Source: Hyphomicrobiales bacterium
GTDB lineage: Bacteria > Pseudomonadota > Alphaproteobacteria > Rhizobiales > Aestuariivirgaceae
Direction of reading: 5' to 3'
Assembly: GCA_014380505.1 (NCBI GenBank)
Contig: JACMJT010000524.1
Span: 1-7,956 of the forward strand
DNA length: 7,956 nucleotides
Shown here: in pieces, positions 6,857 through 7,956 of the stretch
How the letters are laid out: each line of letters opens with the position of its first letter
Numbering within the stretch: position 1 is the first letter of the stretch
Notes under the pieces: generated by a model
What the model saw: only the letters and a program-made list of their open reading frames with translations
What the model was told of the DNA's origin: nothing
Databases searched by the model: none
Translations under genes and position numbers: made by a program

Positions 6857-6960
6857 CTACGAACACTTGAGTAGTTTTCAATAAATCACTATAAAGATTG
6901 CAATTGCCTCAAGTCTGGTTTCGTCGTCATTTCCCAAGAGAATCCACTCTCAGGTTGCTC
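6857..6960 (+). promoter_or_regulatory. AT-rich gap with sigma70-like promoter before the ADC-family gene
   Basis: This is the longest AT-rich stretch of the right half. TTGAGT at 6867-6872 and TATAAA at 6890-6895 are separated by exactly 17 bases, a good sigma70-like pair. A CTTGAG/CTCAAG inverted repeat (6866-6871 and 6908-6913) brackets the -10 box, and ATTGCAAT at 6897-6904 is a short palindrome around the expected transcription start; either could be an operator. No hairpin with a T-run is seen, so a terminator for the upstream operon is not evident. Confidence 0.6.
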
Positions 6961-7770
6961 ATGTCCAAAATTTCCGATCTCAAGGGCTTTGCCTACCCTT
7001 CGCCGCGCGGCATCTCGTCCGTCGTCGGCAATTTGCCATGGCATTTCGGCACCGAGCATCTGTGCGTTGCCTACCGGACCGACCCCAAGCTTGTCGCCGC
7101 CTATTTGCCCGAGCCGCTCAAACCCAGCAGCACGCCCGACATTGTCATCGTCGATTTCGGCAAATGGTATTGCCTGTGGGACGATCTCGACATGCCGGTG
7201 AAGAACCCGGAACGCACCTGGTATGACGAGACGGTGATGTGGATCGGCTGCTCCTACAAGGGCAAGGATGCAAGACTCTGCGTTTTATCTTGGGTCAACC
7301 GCGACTTCAGCCTCATCCGCGGCTACATCATGGGCTTCAACAAGAAGTTCGGTGAAACGGTCAAGACCGTCTACCATCCCATGAACCCCGGCATGGTCGA
7401 GCCCGGCCCCGGCACGAAGATGAGCGGCTATCTCACCGCCCATGGCGACCGCTTGATGGAGGGCGAGCTCTCGATCGAGCGCACCGTCACCCGTGAAGCG
7501 CTCCCCCCGATGATGAATTGGGGCCAGGTGAATCTGCGCTATTTCCCGTCGATGAACGTGGGCGGCCCGCCATCAGTTTGCGAATTGCTGCAACTCGATG
7601 CCACCAACTTCCGCTTCGGCCGCGCCTTTTCCGGCAGCGGCAAGATCAAACTCTTCCCGAGCAGCCTGGAAGAACACACCGATCTCGTGGTACGCGAAGT
7701 AGTGGGTGCGTGCTATTTCGAGAATGGCTGCACTATCACGGGCGGAACGGTTCTGCATAGCTGGGTCTGA
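6961..7770 (+). CDS. Acetoacetate decarboxylase-superfamily protein
   Basis: A 269-residue protein of the acetoacetate decarboxylase (ADC) fold. Classical ADC removes CO2 from acetoacetate through a Schiff base on a lysine in the GFPKK motif; here the aligned region is GYIMGFNKK with the lysine pair at 128-129, so the Schiff-base lysine is probably kept although the proline is replaced by asparagine. An acidic residue in WYDETV (E90) may match the family's active-site Glu. The ADC superfamily also includes aldolase-dehydratases and other Schiff-base enzymes acting on oxo acids, so decarboxylation of acetoacetate itself should not be assumed. ATG 6961 (MSKISDLKGFAYPSP) is preferred over TTG 6898, whose added residues look non-coding and overlap the promoter; the ribosome binding site is weak (CAGG a few bases upstream). 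It is expressed from the promoter in the preceding gap and ends 11 bases before the FAD oxidoreductase gene. Confidence 0.82.
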   Translation: MSKISDLKGFAYPSPRGISSVVGNLPWHFGTEHLCVAYRTDPKLVAAYLPEPLKPSSTPDIVIVDFGKWYCLWDDLDMPVKNPERTWYDETVMWIGCSYKGKDARLCVLSWVNRDFSLIRGYIMGFNKKFGETVKTVYHPMNPGMVEPGPGTKMSGYLTAHGDRLMEGELSIERTVTREALPPMMNWGQVNLRYFPSMNVGGPPSVCELLQLDATNFRFGRAFSGSGKIKLFPSSLEEHTDLVVREVVGACYFENGCTITGGTVLHSWV

Positions 7771-7781
7771 TCGTCACCGAC

Positions 7782-7956
7782 ATGGACCAGACAGTCCCCA
7801 CAAATTCCGTCCGCCAAAAGGTGGCGTACCTGCCGTCGTTCGACGATGGCAACGGCTGGTACAACATCCTGCCAAAGCCCAAGCCGCCGCGCGTGCTTGC
7901 CGGTTCGCATCTGGCCGACTGGCTGGTGATCGGCTCCGGCTATGCCGGCCTCTCGG
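7782..7956 (+). CDS. FAD-dependent oxidoreductase, DAO (amine/amino acid oxidase) type (3' partial)
   Basis: Only the first 58 residues are inside the window; the frame is open to the right edge. The N-terminus has the lead NGWYNILPKPKPPRVLAGSH (24-43) followed by a dinucleotide-binding strand and loop, ADWLVIGSGYAGLS (45-58), with G51, G53 and G56 forming GxGxxG. This layout, an extended lead with NGW and then the Rossmann loop, is typical of DadA/OrdL/PuuB-like oxidases that oxidise secondary or primary amines or amino acids and release an imine or aldehyde plus ammonia. No clear Shine-Dalgarno sequence precedes ATG 7782; translation is probably coupled to the ADC-family gene 11 bases upstream. 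The specific substrate class cannot be fixed from this fragment. Confidence 0.85.
   Translation, partial: MDQTVPTNSVRQKVAYLPSFDDGNGWYNILPKPKPPRVLAGSHLADWLVIGSGYAGLS

Noticed and set aside
6898..6960. TTG start giving a 290-residue ADC-family protein
   Set aside because: The 21 added residues do not resemble the family and lie just after the predicted -10 box, leaving almost no leader.

Overview
The window is dense, GC-rich proteobacterial DNA. GC-rich third codon positions, short intergenic gaps, canonical AGGAG ribosome binding sites and the gene families present suggest an alphaproteobacterium, possibly Hyphomicrobiales; this is an inference from style, not from a marker gene. I see no RNA genes, mobile elements, CRISPR arrays or extended repeats. 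It looks like a chromosomal accessory catabolic region.

Left part (1-2069, + strand): the 3' end of a small protein that resembles the DUF6196 family; a creatinase/ectoine-hydrolase-type M24 protein whose start overlaps the previous stop codon (TGATG); and an Lrp/AsnC regulator. The hydrolase-plus-AsnC pair recalls doeA/doeX of ectoine degradation, but no other ectoine genes are visible. A LysR regulator on the minus strand (2097-3011) converges on the AsnC gene.

Right part (3012-7956, + strand): from the LysR divergent promoter runs a compact gene set: EutQ-type small cupin, WrbA-type NAD(P)H:quinone oxidoreductase (split by an apparent one-base deletion), Rid-family protein lacking the RidA arginine, a 12-helix MFS transporter and a glutathionyl-hydroquinone reductase. 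After a 104-base AT-rich gap with a good sigma70-like promoter come an acetoacetate-decarboxylase-family protein and the start of an FAD-dependent amine/amino acid oxidase-type enzyme that runs off the window.

Working model (inference): a LysR-controlled pathway imports a small molecule (MFS) and degrades it by flavin oxidation (giving an imine that a Rid protein could handle) and by a Schiff-base decarboxylase-like step, while two unrelated quinone reductases deal with a quinone intermediate or by-product. The substrate cannot be read from the sequence. The most checkable anomaly is the wrbA frameshift; the most interesting question is what the LysR/cupin/WrbA/Rid/MFS/GS-HQR/ADC/FAD cluster degrades.
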